Assembly: GCA_934465295.1 (NCBI GenBank)
Contig: CAKSKU010000007.1
Location: 62,001 to 126,000 of the forward strand
DNA length: 64,000 nt
From: an uncultured Oscillospiraceae bacterium
GTDB lineage: Bacteria > Bacillota > Clostridia > Oscillospirales > Ruminococcaceae
Reading direction: 5' to 3'
Made by a program: the position numbers and the translations under genes. The notes below the pieces were generated by a model. The model did not search any database, was not told where the DNA came from, and worked only from the letters and a program-made list of their open reading frames with translations. This document shows, in pieces, positions 56,052 to 64,000 of this stretch; position 1 is the stretch's first letter; every line of letters begins with the position of its first letter.

Positions 56052-56466
56052 CCCCTTTGACTTCTATTCGGCGTTTATCTTCGCCGATATTCTCTATCGT
56101 AACAGTAATGATGTTCTTCGGCAGGCAGTCGGCGATGTTCTCCGACCATTCCACCGCAATTACGCAGTCGTCCGAAAGATAGTCATAAAATCCTGTCGTT
56201 TCCAGCGCTTCTTCGTTCATTATGCGGTACATATCGAAATGATAGAGCGTGAGTGCCTTTCCTCTGTATTCATTGACAAGTGCAAAGGTCGGCGAGGAGA
56301 CCTCATCGGGGAGACCCATTCCGATCGCAAGTCCCCTTGTGAAGGTGGTCTTTCCTGCACCGAGTCCGCCCTTATATGCGATAATATCGCCGCCTTTGAG
56401 CATTGCTCCGAGCTTTTCGGCAAAGGCTATCGTTTCTTCTGCCGAAGAAGTTGTAACTGTAATCAT
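56023..56466 (-). CDS. tsaE: tRNA threonylcarbamoyladenosine synthesis ATPase TsaE
   Basis: The 147 residues carry GGLGAGKTTFTRGLAIGMG (Walker A near 33-41), SPTFALVNEY, LYHFDMYRI and VIAVEWSENI, the TsaE motifs. TsaE is the ATPase that drives the TsaBDE complex through its cycle. It is the first gene of the tsaE-tsaB pair. The ATG lies 19 bases downstream of the acetyltransferase-like gene. Confidence 0.94.
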   Translation of the reverse strand: MITVTTSSAEETIAFAEKLGAMLKGGDIIAYKGGLGAGKTTFTRGLAIGMGLPDEVSSPTFALVNEYRGKALTLYHFDMYRIMNEEALETTGFYDYLSDDCVIAVEWSENIADCLPKNIITVTIENIGEDKRRIEVKGDERFDHFGN

Positions 56467-56485
56467 CTGAAATTCTGCTCCAAAA

Positions 56486-57289
56486 TCAAGTAATAACGTT
56501 CACGATATGGAAGCTTTCGCAGAAAAAGCTTATATTGTCGTCCTCCAGCGAACGTATCCTGTAACGCTTATCCCGAGAATAGCCGAGTGACTGCGTGTTC
56601 ACGATATCAAAAGCGTTGAGCGGCGTAGTCACGCCCTTGCAGCCGATCTGGAACTCGCTGACATTGAGAAAATCTATCTCCGCCTTGAATTTGACGGGGT
56701 CTTCGGAATAAAATGTCATAAACAGGCTCGGTACGAGCTGACCGTCCGTTCCGAGCGTTTCGGAATATTTGAACTCGCCGAAAGCGTCGAAATTATACCA
56801 GTAAAAATCGCTGCAGATATCGGTTATCTGCTCAATGCCGTATATCTCACGGAAGCCCTTGCGCAGCTTGCACGGATCCTCGGGAAAAACCATACATTTT
56901 CTCATTCCGTGGTTGTAATCCTCGAATCCCTGCTTTTTATACCAATGACGAAGGCTGTCCTCGCAGAATATCTGCACATTCATCTGATAATTTCCCGACT
57001 GGCAGTGATAAACAAGACGCTTGACGATCTCCTCGCCTATCCCATGTCGGCGATAATCGGGGCGAACGCAGATACCGCTCATAACTGCGGCGGTAAGTCC
57101 GTCCGATGCCACTCTGCCAAGTCCGACGAGCGTGTATCCGTCATAGGCATAGACGGAATAGAAGCTGTTTTTCGTAGCCTTTTCGATCTCTTCGTCCGTA
57201 TAACCGGGGAGATTATACCAGTTTAATTTTTTGTACAGGTCAAGCTGGTCCTCATATTTTCTTGTTTCGGAAAAATAATCTATTTCCAT
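56486..57289 (-). CDS. GNAT acetyltransferase with an extra C-terminal domain
   Basis: The 267 residues start with a complete GNAT domain (YDGYTLVGLGRVASDGLTAAVMSGICVRPDYRRHGIGEEIVKRLV, then WYKKQGFED near 125). About 135 residues of unrecognised sequence follow (FYWYNFDAFGEFKYSETLGTDGQLVPSLFMTFY, then strands to the end). The start at 57289 follows GGGAGAG; the frame is open to 57343. It lies upstream of tsaE on the same strand, 19 bases away, but has no known link to it. Confidence 0.8.
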   Translation of the reverse strand: MEIDYFSETRKYEDQLDLYKKLNWYNLPGYTDEEIEKATKNSFYSVYAYDGYTLVGLGRVASDGLTAAVMSGICVRPDYRRHGIGEEIVKRLVYHCQSGNYQMNVQIFCEDSLRHWYKKQGFEDYNHGMRKCMVFPEDPCKLRKGFREIYGIEQITDICSDFYWYNFDAFGEFKYSETLGTDGQLVPSLFMTFYSEDPVKFKAEIDFLNVSEFQIGCKGVTTPLNAFDIVNTQSLGYSRDKRYRIRSLEDDNISFFCESFHIVNVIT

Positions 57290-57427
57290 AAAAAACTCTC
57301 CCGTTTCTTCCAAAAAAGAATCAAGTTCCCATCTAAAACGCACAAACGCTGTGCTTTACAAAAAAGCAGTGATTTTTTGTTACATTTGCACAGTATTCGG
57401 TGTATCAATTCAAACTCATTGGTTATA

Positions 57428-58315
57428 TTATAACAGCTTTGTACCTGCGTTGTCAATATGTAATTCGTGAACTTTCCAATTTTTCAGTCCTAATTTTTCG
57501 AGAGCAAATTTCATCTTTCCGCAGAAAAATTCATTATCCGCATCGACAATAGCCATAAGTGACGGACCTGCGCCGCTTAAATATGCAGCATACGCTCCAA
57601 GGCTGTATGCGGTCTCAAAAACATCATGACCGTGCGGGATAAGCTCCATACGATAAGGCTGATGAAGCTTGTCGTTCACAGCTGTGCGGAGGTTCTGATA
57701 TTTGCCCGTGAGGAGCGAAGCCGAGAACAGCGCAGCACGGGAGAGATTGAAAACAGCGTCCTTGTAGCTGACCTCAGTAGGAAGACAAGCTCGTGCCTTT
57801 TCGGTCTTAAGCTCAAAATCGGGGATAACGACAACGAATTTCAGCGTTGTGAAAACCTCCTGCTTTACCCAATGAACTTCCCTGCCGTCAAAAACAGCCG
57901 TTACGATGCCGCCGAGAAGCGCAGGAGCAGTGTTGTCGGGGTGTCCCTCGATCTGCGCCGAGAGATTGACAAGATCGTCCAGCCCGAGCGGTTCGCCCAT
58001 AAGCTTGTTCGCACCGAAAAGTCCTGCGATTATGCAGGCGGACGAGCTTCCCAAGCCCCTCGCCATAGGGATATTGTTGACCTGCTCAATAGTCAGACCC
58101 TTGAACGGTCTGCCGCATATCTCGAAAAGCGTTTTTGCAGATTCGTAGATAAGATTGTTTTCGCCCTCGGGTACGGGAGTTCCGTCAAGGCTTTTTATGA
58201 AGATACCGTCCGCTTCTTCCATATTTACATAATTATAGTATGTCAGCGCCAACCCGAGCGCATCGAAGCCTGCACCGAGGTTCGCACTCGTCGCAGGTAC
58301 TTGGAGCTTTATCAT
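57428..58315 (-). CDS. thrB: Homoserine kinase
   Basis: The 295 residues belong to the GHMP kinases: VPATSANLGAGFDALGLAL at the start and GLGSSSACIIAGLFGANKL near 93-111 (ATP-binding loop). The C-terminal GAYAAYLSGAGPSLMAIVD completes the set. It phosphorylates homoserine on the way to threonine. ATG 58315 fits AAAAGGAA with 9 bases; two further starts lie just upstream. It follows hom by about 100 bases, with no terminator seen between them. Confidence 0.95.
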   Translation of the reverse strand: MIKLQVPATSANLGAGFDALGLALTYYNYVNMEEADGIFIKSLDGTPVPEGENNLIYESAKTLFEICGRPFKGLTIEQVNNIPMARGLGSSSACIIAGLFGANKLMGEPLGLDDLVNLSAQIEGHPDNTAPALLGGIVTAVFDGREVHWVKQEVFTTLKFVVVIPDFELKTEKARACLPTEVSYKDAVFNLSRAALFSASLLTGKYQNLRTAVNDKLHQPYRMELIPHGHDVFETAYSLGAYAAYLSGAGPSLMAIVDADNEFFCGKMKFALEKLGLKNWKVHELHIDNAGTKLL

Positions 58316-58412
58316 TTTCATCAATTCCTTTTCAATTTATTCCAATTTCAGACTATGATATAAAACGGGCGGATATGGAATCCGCCCCTTTGCATATTAT
58401 TTATATAGTGTT

Positions 58413-59645
58413 TTAGCTTTCAAGATTGAGCACCCTGATCTTTCCGAGAACCTTTCCGCCAAGCTGTGTGAGCTTTTCATCGAAGTCCTTTTCCTTGATC
58501 TCGGGAGTGATGAATGCGATCTCATCGGCAGGGCAGTTTTCTCTTGTGAGGAACTCGACTTCGCCGAATACTTCCTTTGCCCTGTCCTTGGAAACGCCCT
58601 GAACACGAACATAGAACGGAAGAACGTCCTCCTTGTAGTCAGCGATGAAGCTGTTGTCCTTGCTGTCCTCCCAGACCTGAGAGATGGAAGTGCCTTTCAT
58701 CTTTGCAGCGTCGATAAGGTCAGCAACGATAGCGCTCGCTGTCGGGAACTTGCCTGCGCCTCTGCCGTAGAACATTACCTGATCGATAGCGTCGCCGTAA
58801 ACCATAATTCCGTTAAAAACGTCGTTAACATTTGAAAGCTGATTTGCTCCGCATACGAACGCCGGACGAACGATAGGAAGGATCTTTCCGTCAGCTGTTC
58901 TCTTTACCGAGCCGATGAGCTTTACTGCGCCGCCCCAGTTCTCGGCATACTGTGCGTCCTCTGCGGTGATGCTTGAAATACCCTCACAGTGAACCCAGTC
59001 GGGGTAAACGTGCTTGCCGAAAACGAGCGAGGAGAGAATACAGATCTTGCGGCAGGCATCGTGACCCTCAACGTCCGCTGTCGGGTCTTTCTCGGCATAG
59101 CCAAGCTTCTGAGCTGTGGAAAGAGCCTCTGCAAAAGGCATATTTTCATTTATCATCTTTGTGAGGATAAAGTTTGTTGTTCCGTTAAGGATACCTGCAA
59201 CGGCTGTGATGTCGTTTGCCGCAAGGCACTGGTGGAGAGGACGGATTATCGGAATTGCGCCGCCTGTCGAAGCTTCAAACAGGAAGTTGCAGTTATGCTC
59301 CTTTGCTGTTCTGAGAAGCTCTGCGCCTTTTTTTGCAACGAGTTCCTTGTTGGAGGAAACAACGCTCTTTCCTCTTTCAAGACAGCTCTTTACGAAATCG
59401 AATGCAGGGTTCACGCCGCCCATAACTTCGGCAACGAGAGTTACCTCGTCATCGTTGAGGATATCGTTGATGTCCTTTGTGAACTTTCCCTCAAAGGGAC
59501 TTCCGGGGAAATCTCTGATATCGAGGATATACTTGATATCAAGGTCAGTTCCTGCCTTTTCAACGATCTTGTTCTTGTTTTTGTAGAAAAGCTCGACTGT
59601 GCCTGAACCAACTACTCCGAAACCTAAAACTGCTATCTTTGCCAT
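58413..59645 (-). CDS. hom: Homoserine dehydrogenase
   Basis: The 410 residues have the NAD(P)-binding start AVLGFGVVGSGTVELFY and the EVMGGVNPAFDFV block. The catalytic GILNGTTNFILTKM near 150-163 and GYAEKDPTADVEGHDACRKICILS follow. A C-terminal ACT-like part (YVRVQGVSKDRAKEVFGEV) suggests feedback by threonine. It reduces aspartate semialdehyde to homoserine. It lies after the ACT gene in the operon. Confidence 0.96.
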   Translation of the reverse strand: MAKIAVLGFGVVGSGTVELFYKNKNKIVEKAGTDLDIKYILDIRDFPGSPFEGKFTKDINDILNDDEVTLVAEVMGGVNPAFDFVKSCLERGKSVVSSNKELVAKKGAELLRTAKEHNCNFLFEASTGGAIPIIRPLHQCLAANDITAVAGILNGTTNFILTKMINENMPFAEALSTAQKLGYAEKDPTADVEGHDACRKICILSSLVFGKHVYPDWVHCEGISSITAEDAQYAENWGGAVKLIGSVKRTADGKILPIVRPAFVCGANQLSNVNDVFNGIMVYGDAIDQVMFYGRGAGKFPTASAIVADLIDAAKMKGTSISQVWEDSKDNSFIADYKEDVLPFYVRVQGVSKDRAKEVFGEVEFLTRENCPADEIAFITPEIKEKDFDEKLTQLGGKVLGKIRVLNLES

Positions 59646-59699
59646 AAACTCTACTCCTTGATCTATATTCCCTTAATTACTGACTGTATAAAATTGACC

Positions 59700-60140
59700 T
59701 TATTCTCCTGAGAGTACACGGACTTCAACAACTCCGCCAAGCGTTTTCAGCTTATCTGCGAGCGAATATGCCTCGCTTCCGCTGCCGTGGAGCTTTGCGG
59801 TTATCGTCACCGCAGCCGCACCGTCTATCGGGATATTCTGATTGAGCGTGAGGATATTCGCACCGAAGAGGTGTATCTCCGACAAAAATGACGAAAGCAC
59901 TCCGGGTTCATCTCTCAGAACAGCATAAAAAGTCACTATCTTCTGCGTGAGCTTTTCTTCGTATGTGAAAACGCACTCACGATATTTATAGTAAGCACTT
60001 CGTGAAATGCCTACCCTCTTGCACGCCGAAGCCGAACTCTTCTCCTCGCCGCAGGCAAGCAGCTTTTTCACCTCGAGGACTTTCGGGAAGACCTCGGGCA
60101 GGACCTCCGTGCTTACTACTATAAATGAATTTTCGTTCAT
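59700..60140 (-). CDS. ACT domain protein, PheB/UPF0735-like
   Basis: The 146 residues carry SACKRVGISRSAYYKYRECVF, a helix-turn-helix-like start typical of UPF0735, followed by an ACT domain (IVTFYAVLRDEPGVLSSFLSEIHLFGANILTLNQNIPIDG). Members bind an amino acid, and in many Firmicutes the gene lies before hom and thrB, so it may sense threonine or regulate the operon. The start at 60140 fits the family; GTG 60152 is an alternative. Confidence 0.85.
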   Translation of the reverse strand: MNENSFIVVSTEVLPEVFPKVLEVKKLLACGEEKSSASACKRVGISRSAYYKYRECVFTYEEKLTQKIVTFYAVLRDEPGVLSSFLSEIHLFGANILTLNQNIPIDGAAAVTITAKLHGSGSEAYSLADKLKTLGGVVEVRVLSGE

Positions 60141-60239
60141 TGACTTTTTCACTTCCTGACCGTGAACGGCTGAATCATCATCTCTTTAAAGCGAATATTC
60201 GTCCTTGTGTAAAAAACAACTGTATTCGCAATAAATACA

Positions 60240-60268
60240 ATTATAGCAACTCACATTCGTTTTGTCAA
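60240..60268 (-). promoter_or_regulatory. Promoter of the ACT-hom-thrB operon
   Basis: On the minus strand TTGACA (60263-60268) and TATAAT (60240-60245) are a perfect pair, 17 bases apart. The leader of about 95 bases has a GCGAATA/TATTCGC stem. Confidence 0.88.
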
Positions 60269-60346
60269 GCTAAAATATGGCACAATTCTCATTTTAACAT
60301 ATTGTTCACAAAATAAAGCGGGCTGAATATATTTTCGGAAAGACTT

Positions 60347-60375
60347 GATTTAATAACAGAATTGTGATATACTAT
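60347..60375 (+). promoter_or_regulatory. Promoter of rpiB-upp
   Basis: TTGATT (60347-60352) and TATACT (60370-60375) are 17 bases apart, about 50 bases before the rpiB start. Confidence 0.72.
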
Positions 60376-60430
60376 AATAAATTATTTTTCCGAAGGGAGA
60401 GCCGTTCTTTTTCGGGCGGCAGCTATCATT

Positions 60431-60874
60431 ATGGATATCAGAAAAGAAAAGATTGCTATCGGAAGCGATCACGCAGGCTATGCGTTGAAAAAAGAGATCA
60501 TAAAGCACCTTGACGACCTCGGTGTTCCTTACATAGAGCTTGGCTGTATGGACGGAACGAGCTGCGATTATCCGCTCGTTGCCCGTGAGGTCTGCGCAAA
60601 GATCACCGACGGCACTGTAAAGCAGGCTATCCTTATCTGCGGAACGGGCATCGGCATCTCTATCGCCGCAAACAAGGTAAAGGGTATCCGTGCAGCACTC
60701 TGCACAGACGCTTACACCGCAAAATACACCCGTCTCCACAACGATGCGAACGTCCTCTGTATGGGCGGACGTGTTACAGGCGCAGGTGTTGCCGAGGAAA
60801 TGGTTGATGTGTTCCTCTCCACCGATTTTGAGGGCGGCAGGCACCGGCGCAGAGTTGACCTTATTGAAGAATAA
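60431..60874 (+). CDS. rpiB: Ribose 5-phosphate isomerase B
   Basis: The 147 residues match RpiB/LacAB: IAIGSDHAGYALKKEI near 8-23, the active-site cysteine in LICGTGIGISIAANK near 70-84, and ARLHNDANVLCMGGR-like TRLHNDANVLCMGGRV. It interconverts ribulose 5-phosphate and ribose 5-phosphate. It is 22 bases before upp, which uses phosphoribosyl pyrophosphate made from ribose phosphate, so the pair makes metabolic sense. Confidence 0.95.
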   Translation: MDIRKEKIAIGSDHAGYALKKEIIKHLDDLGVPYIELGCMDGTSCDYPLVAREVCAKITDGTVKQAILICGTGIGISIAANKVKGIRAALCTDAYTAKYTRLHNDANVLCMGGRVTGAGVAEEMVDVFLSTDFEGGRHRRRVDLIEE

Positions 60875-60896
60875 TTATTTTTGGAGGTATTTATAA

Positions 60897-61526
60897 ATGC
60901 AGAATGTTAAACTTATCGACCACCCCCTCGTTCAGCACAAGATCTCAATGATGAGAGATATCAACACAGGCACAAAGGAATTCAGAGAGCTTGCTTCCGA
61001 AACAGCAATGCTCATGTGCTATGAGGCTACCCGTGATCTTCCTCTTAAAACTGTTGAGATACAGACGCCCGTTGCCGTTGCAAAGTCAAAGGTGATCTCG
61101 GGCAAAAAGATCGCTTTCGTTCCCGTACTCCGTGCAGGTCTTGCAATGGCTGACGGTATCATCGAGCTTCTTCCTGCCGCAAAGGTAGGTCACATCGGAA
61201 TTTTCCGTGACCCCGAAACAACGAACGCAGTTGAATATTACTGCAAGCTCCCGGTTGACGTTGCCGAGAGAGAAGTTATCATCACCGATATCATGCTCGC
61301 AACAGGCGTTACAGCAGTCAAGACTATCGATATCCTCAAAAACGCAGGCGTTAAGAAGATAAAGCTTATGTGCATCATCGCAAGCCCCGAGGGCATCGAA
61401 GCTGTAAACAAGGCTCATTCCGATGTTGAGATCTACTGCGGAAGCATTGATGACGGACTCAACGAACACAAGTATATCGTTCCGGGTCTCGGCGATGCAG
61501 GCGACAGAATCTTCGGAACAAAGTAA
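60897..61526 (+). CDS. upp: Uracil phosphoribosyltransferase
   Basis: The 209 residues carry IDHPLVQHKISMMRD at the start, PVLRAGLAMADGI near 78-90, and the PRPP-binding ITDIMLATGVTAVKTID near 128-144. GLGDAGDRIFGTK ends the protein. It salvages uracil to UMP. TTGGAGGT precedes the ATG. It is the second gene of rpiB-upp. Confidence 0.97.
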   Translation: MQNVKLIDHPLVQHKISMMRDINTGTKEFRELASETAMLMCYEATRDLPLKTVEIQTPVAVAKSKVISGKKIAFVPVLRAGLAMADGIIELLPAAKVGHIGIFRDPETTNAVEYYCKLPVDVAEREVIITDIMLATGVTAVKTIDILKNAGVKKIKLMCIIASPEGIEAVNKAHSDVEIYCGSIDDGLNEHKYIVPGLGDAGDRIFGTK

Positions 61527-61543
61527 TTTACATTAAGTATAAT

Positions 61544-61595
61544 ACAGTTTGCAAATTCCTGTATGGATAATCTCATTCATACAGGAATAAACTGT
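61544..61595 (+). terminator. Hairpin after upp
   Basis: TTCCTGTATG (61556-61565) pairs with CATACAGGAA (61578-61587), and ACAGTTT/AAACTGT extends the stem outward. No T-run follows, so it may stabilise the mRNA end rather than terminate. The remaining 61596-61739 holds no gene. Confidence 0.5.
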
Positions 61596-61739
61596 TTAAA
61601 GAGATAATACCGTGTAGAAATCGTTGATTTTCAGAGGATATACCTTACAAAACGTATAAAAAACTTAATTTATTATATTTTGTATAAGAAATAGCACGGT
61701 CATAACTTCAATTTATTGAAAAAAAGGAGGCTGCTGCCA

Positions 61740-63593
61740 ATGTGTGGAATTGTCGGATATGTCGGAAAGGAAGAATGTGCCGATATCCTTGTCGAAGCGC
61801 TTCGCAGACTTGAATACAGAGGCTACGATTCGGCAGGCATTGCCGTTTTTGAGGGCGACAGAATAAAGACCGTTAAAGCCAAGGGTAAGATCTGTCCCGA
61901 AGAGGGCGAAGGAAAAGGCACGGGATTAATGGCAAAGCTTGAAGCCGAGGGAAAACCCATCGGAACGTGCGGCATCGGTCATACACGCTGGGCAACTCAC
62001 GGCGAACCGTCCGATATCAACTCTCACCCCATCGGAAACGGCAGAGTTTCCATTGTTCATAACGGCATAATCGAAAATTACCGCGAGCTGAAAGCGTTCC
62101 TCATCTCCAAAGGCTACGGCTTCGAGAGCGAAACGGACACCGAAACCGTTGCAAAGCTCCTCGACTACTATTATGAGGGCGACCCGATAGACGCTATCAC
62201 CAAAGCGCTTGCGGATATCAGAGGTGCGTATGCTCTCGGCATTATTTTCCGTGAACATAAAAATAAAATTTACGCTGTAAGAAAGGAAAGCCCCCTTATA
62301 GTCGGCAAGGGCGAGGGCGAAAACTTCATTGCCTCGGACGTGACCGCTATTCTTCGGCGCACACGCAATTATTACCTGCTCGAACCGAACGAGATCGCAG
62401 AGATCACCGCCGACACAATAAAATTCTATGATCTTCACAGAAATCCTATTGAAAAAGAACTCCAGACCGCAACTTGGGATATCGAAGCCGCAGAAAAGGG
62501 CGGCTATGAGCATTTTATGCTCAAAGAGATACACGAACAGCCCTCCGCTGTAAGAAATACTATCTCTCCGCGTATTTTTGACGGACTCCCGAGATTTGAG
62601 GAAGAATGCGGACTTTCCTACGAGAAAATACGCAGCTATAAAAACATTTTCATCGTTGGCTGCGGTTCGGCTATGCACGCAGGAATTGTCGGAAAGTACG
62701 TTATCGAAAAGCTCGCAAGAGTTCCCGTTACGGTCGATATCGCATCGGAGTTCCGCTACCGTGACCCGCTCGTCACCGACAAAGACCTTGTTATCATAAT
62801 TTCGCAGTCGGGCGAAACTGCCGATACTCTTGCCGCTCTGAAGCTTTCCAACTCGCTCGGCGCAGACACGCTTGCGCTTGTCAATGTTGTCGGCTCGACT
62901 ATTGCAAGAGAAGCTAAAATGGTAATGTACACCAACGCAGGTCCTGAAATTTCCGTCTGCTCGACAAAGGCTTACGCCGTTCAGATCGCATTTATGTATC
63001 TGCTCGCTTTCGGTATCGCCTACGCAGTCGGCGGCATAAGTGAGGAAAAATGCCGTGCGCTCACTCATGAGCTTGAACAGATACCCGATAAGATACAGAA
63101 GAGCATCGATGACAAGTCGGCTTACCAGTTCGTTGCTTCAAAAATTATGAACGCAGACAGCCTGCTTTATATCGGCAGAGGTCTTGACTATGCTTTGAGT
63201 ATGGAGGGTTCGCTCAAGCTCAAGGAAATCTCCTATATCCACAGTGAATCCTACGCCGCAGGTGAGCTTAAACACGGCACGATATCCCTCATCGACGACG
63301 GAATGCCCGTTATCGCCGTTGCAACACAGCGTGACCTTTTTGAAAAGACCGCTTCAAACGTCAAGGAAGTCAAGACAAGAGGCGCAAAGGTCGTTATGGT
63401 CTGCCGTGAGGATATGGATCCCGAGGCGGAAAGCGTTGACTATATCGTGAAAATTCCCGTTACCGAAAGCGATATCCTTATGCCGATGATAACGGTAGTT
63501 CCTCTCCAGCTCATCGCTTATTACACAGCCGTTCAGCGAGGAAACAACGTAGATAAGCCGAAAAACCTCGCAAAATCCGTAACGGTCGAATAA
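61740..63593 (+). CDS. glmS: Glutamine-fructose-6-phosphate aminotransferase
   Basis: The 617-residue enzyme makes glucosamine 6-phosphate, the start of wall amino-sugar synthesis. It begins MCGIVGYVGKEECADILVEA, and Cys2 is the glutaminase nucleophile, which fixes the start at 61740 (AAAAGGAGG upstream). GHTRWATHGEPSD and NSHPIGN follow. Two SIS domains carry GCGSAMHAGIVGKYVIEKLA and ISQSGETADTLAALKLS, and GRGLDYALSMEGSLKLKEISYIHSESYAAGELKHG closes the active site. No glmS ribozyme core (such as AGCGCC with the pseudoknot) was found in the leader. Confidence 0.98.
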   Translation: MCGIVGYVGKEECADILVEALRRLEYRGYDSAGIAVFEGDRIKTVKAKGKICPEEGEGKGTGLMAKLEAEGKPIGTCGIGHTRWATHGEPSDINSHPIGNGRVSIVHNGIIENYRELKAFLISKGYGFESETDTETVAKLLDYYYEGDPIDAITKALADIRGAYALGIIFREHKNKIYAVRKESPLIVGKGEGENFIASDVTAILRRTRNYYLLEPNEIAEITADTIKFYDLHRNPIEKELQTATWDIEAAEKGGYEHFMLKEIHEQPSAVRNTISPRIFDGLPRFEEECGLSYEKIRSYKNIFIVGCGSAMHAGIVGKYVIEKLARVPVTVDIASEFRYRDPLVTDKDLVIIISQSGETADTLAALKLSNSLGADTLALVNVVGSTIAREAKMVMYTNAGPEISVCSTKAYAVQIAFMYLLAFGIAYAVGGISEEKCRALTHELEQIPDKIQKSIDDKSAYQFVASKIMNADSLLYIGRGLDYALSMEGSLKLKEISYIHSESYAAGELKHGTISLIDDGMPVIAVATQRDLFEKTASNVKEVKTRGAKVVMVCREDMDPEAESVDYIVKIPVTESDILMPMITVVPLQLIAYYTAVQRGNNVDKPKNLAKSVTVE

Positions 63594-63609
63594 AAGGAAT
63601 AATTTTAAG

Positions 63610-64000
63610 ATGGATAAAAAATTGATCTCGGTAGTTGTCCCCTGCTATAACGAGGAGGAAGTGCTTCCGCTGTTTTATGACGAGATAGTCCGTGTCAGCG
63701 GCGAAATGATGAACGCCCACCCACAGCTCTCGTTCGAGTTTCTCTTTATCAACGACGGCTCAAAGGATAAAACGCTCACCATTCTCCGCAGCCTTGCAAA
63801 AAAAGACGAACGTGTCCGCTATGTTTCGTTCTCACGGAATTTCGGAAAAGAGCCTGCGCTCTATGCAGGACTGGAAAATTCCAAGGGCGATTATGTTGTC
63901 ACACTTGACGCTGACCTCCAGCACCCTCCGAAGCTTATCCCCGAAATGTATAATATAGTATCTTCGGGCGAATATGACTGCGCCGCAACAAGGCGAATTT
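63610..64000 (+). CDS. Family 2 glycosyltransferase, DPM/GtrB-like (5' part)
   Basis: The frame is open to the window edge. The 130 visible residues have the GT2 start ISVVVPCYNEEEVLPLFYDE, LFINDGSKDKTLTIL (first Asp of the donor site), FSRNFGKEPALYAGLENS, and VVTLDADLQHPPKLIPEMY with the DxD-like DAD. This arrangement fits polyprenyl-phosphate sugar transferases such as GtrB/DPM1. Membrane segments expected near the C-terminus are beyond the window. It lies 16 bases after glmS. Confidence 0.9.
   Translation, partial: MDKKLISVVVPCYNEEEVLPLFYDEIVRVSGEMMNAHPQLSFEFLFINDGSKDKTLTILRSLAKKDERVRYVSFSRNFGKEPALYAGLENSKGDYVVTLDADLQHPPKLIPEMYNIVSSGEYDCAATRRI

Noticed and set aside
61596..61739. glmS ribozyme
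   Set aside because: The leader lacks the conserved ribozyme core and is short and AT-rich.
61926..63068. Minus-strand open frame of 380 codons opposite glmS
   Set aside because: It lies wholly inside the clear glmS gene, has no ribosome binding site, and its protein is cysteine/serine-rich without any family; it is a shadow of the codon bias.

Overview
The window looks like the chromosome of a spore-forming, low-to-mid GC Clostridia bacterium, most likely Ruminococcus or a close Oscillospirales relative. The evidence is a SpoIIE phosphatase, a yabP-yabQ-divIC-yabR block, a GlgC/GlgD two-subunit ADP-glucose pyrophosphorylase, a T-box in front of thrS, RNase Y, strong AGGAGG ribosome binding sites and consensus TTGACA-17-TATAAT promoters. 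There is no prophage, CRISPR array, rRNA operon or complete transposon. One tRNA (Pro, GGG anticodon) is present. The genus is inferred; no marker gene proves it.

Layout. 1-0.8 kb: end of a cyclophilin and tRNA-Pro. 0.8-4.6 kb: an M56 (BlaR1-like) peptidase, a BlaI-like repressor and a large lipoprotein, tied together by three copies of one operator. 4.9-6.5 kb: ECF-type sigma factor and membrane anti-sigma. 6.5-9.2 kb: MATE transporter behind a terminator-bearing leader, and a P-loop/acetyltransferase fusion that seems to start at CTG. 9.3-11.7 kb: spoIIE. 11.9-18.2 kb: glycogen synthesis operon glgB-glgC-glgD-glgA. 18-28 kb: a secreted protein, a decayed HipA-like gene, the yab/divIC sporulation and division block, two lipoproteins, and an XRE regulator overlapping an unknown gene. 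28.5-31.3 kb: trkH-trkA potassium uptake. 31.5-41.4 kb: small metabolic genes, pncA-pncB NAD salvage, rsmD-coaD, a YtrA-type regulator with an ABC exporter, and a papain-like hydrolase. 41.9-49.3 kb: DEAD helicase, acetyltransferase, thrS with its T-box, a possible structured RNA, and rny. 49.4-57.3 kb: O-antigen-ligase-like protein, FliB-like protein, regulators, and tsaB/tsaE. 57.4-60.3 kb: ACT-hom-thrB threonine operon. 60.4-64 kb: rpiB-upp, glmS and the start of a family 2 glycosyltransferase.

The most unusual content is non-coding. Two families of roughly 100 bp MITE-like elements, four and three copies, carry TA-CTAA...TTAG-TA ends and lie between genes. One sits at the start of the sigma-factor gene and one splits rsmD from coaD. 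One member of each family carries a related extra sequence at its centre, which argues for common descent. A separate repeat of about 330-380 bp occurs three times and folds into several hairpins whose arms change together, as expected of a structured RNA. Three genes (sigma factor, YtrA-type regulator, P-loop/GNAT fusion) have good Shine-Dalgarno sequences placed in front of ATA, ATT and CTG rather than ATG. A 64 bp promoter segment is duplicated on both sides of one orphan gene.
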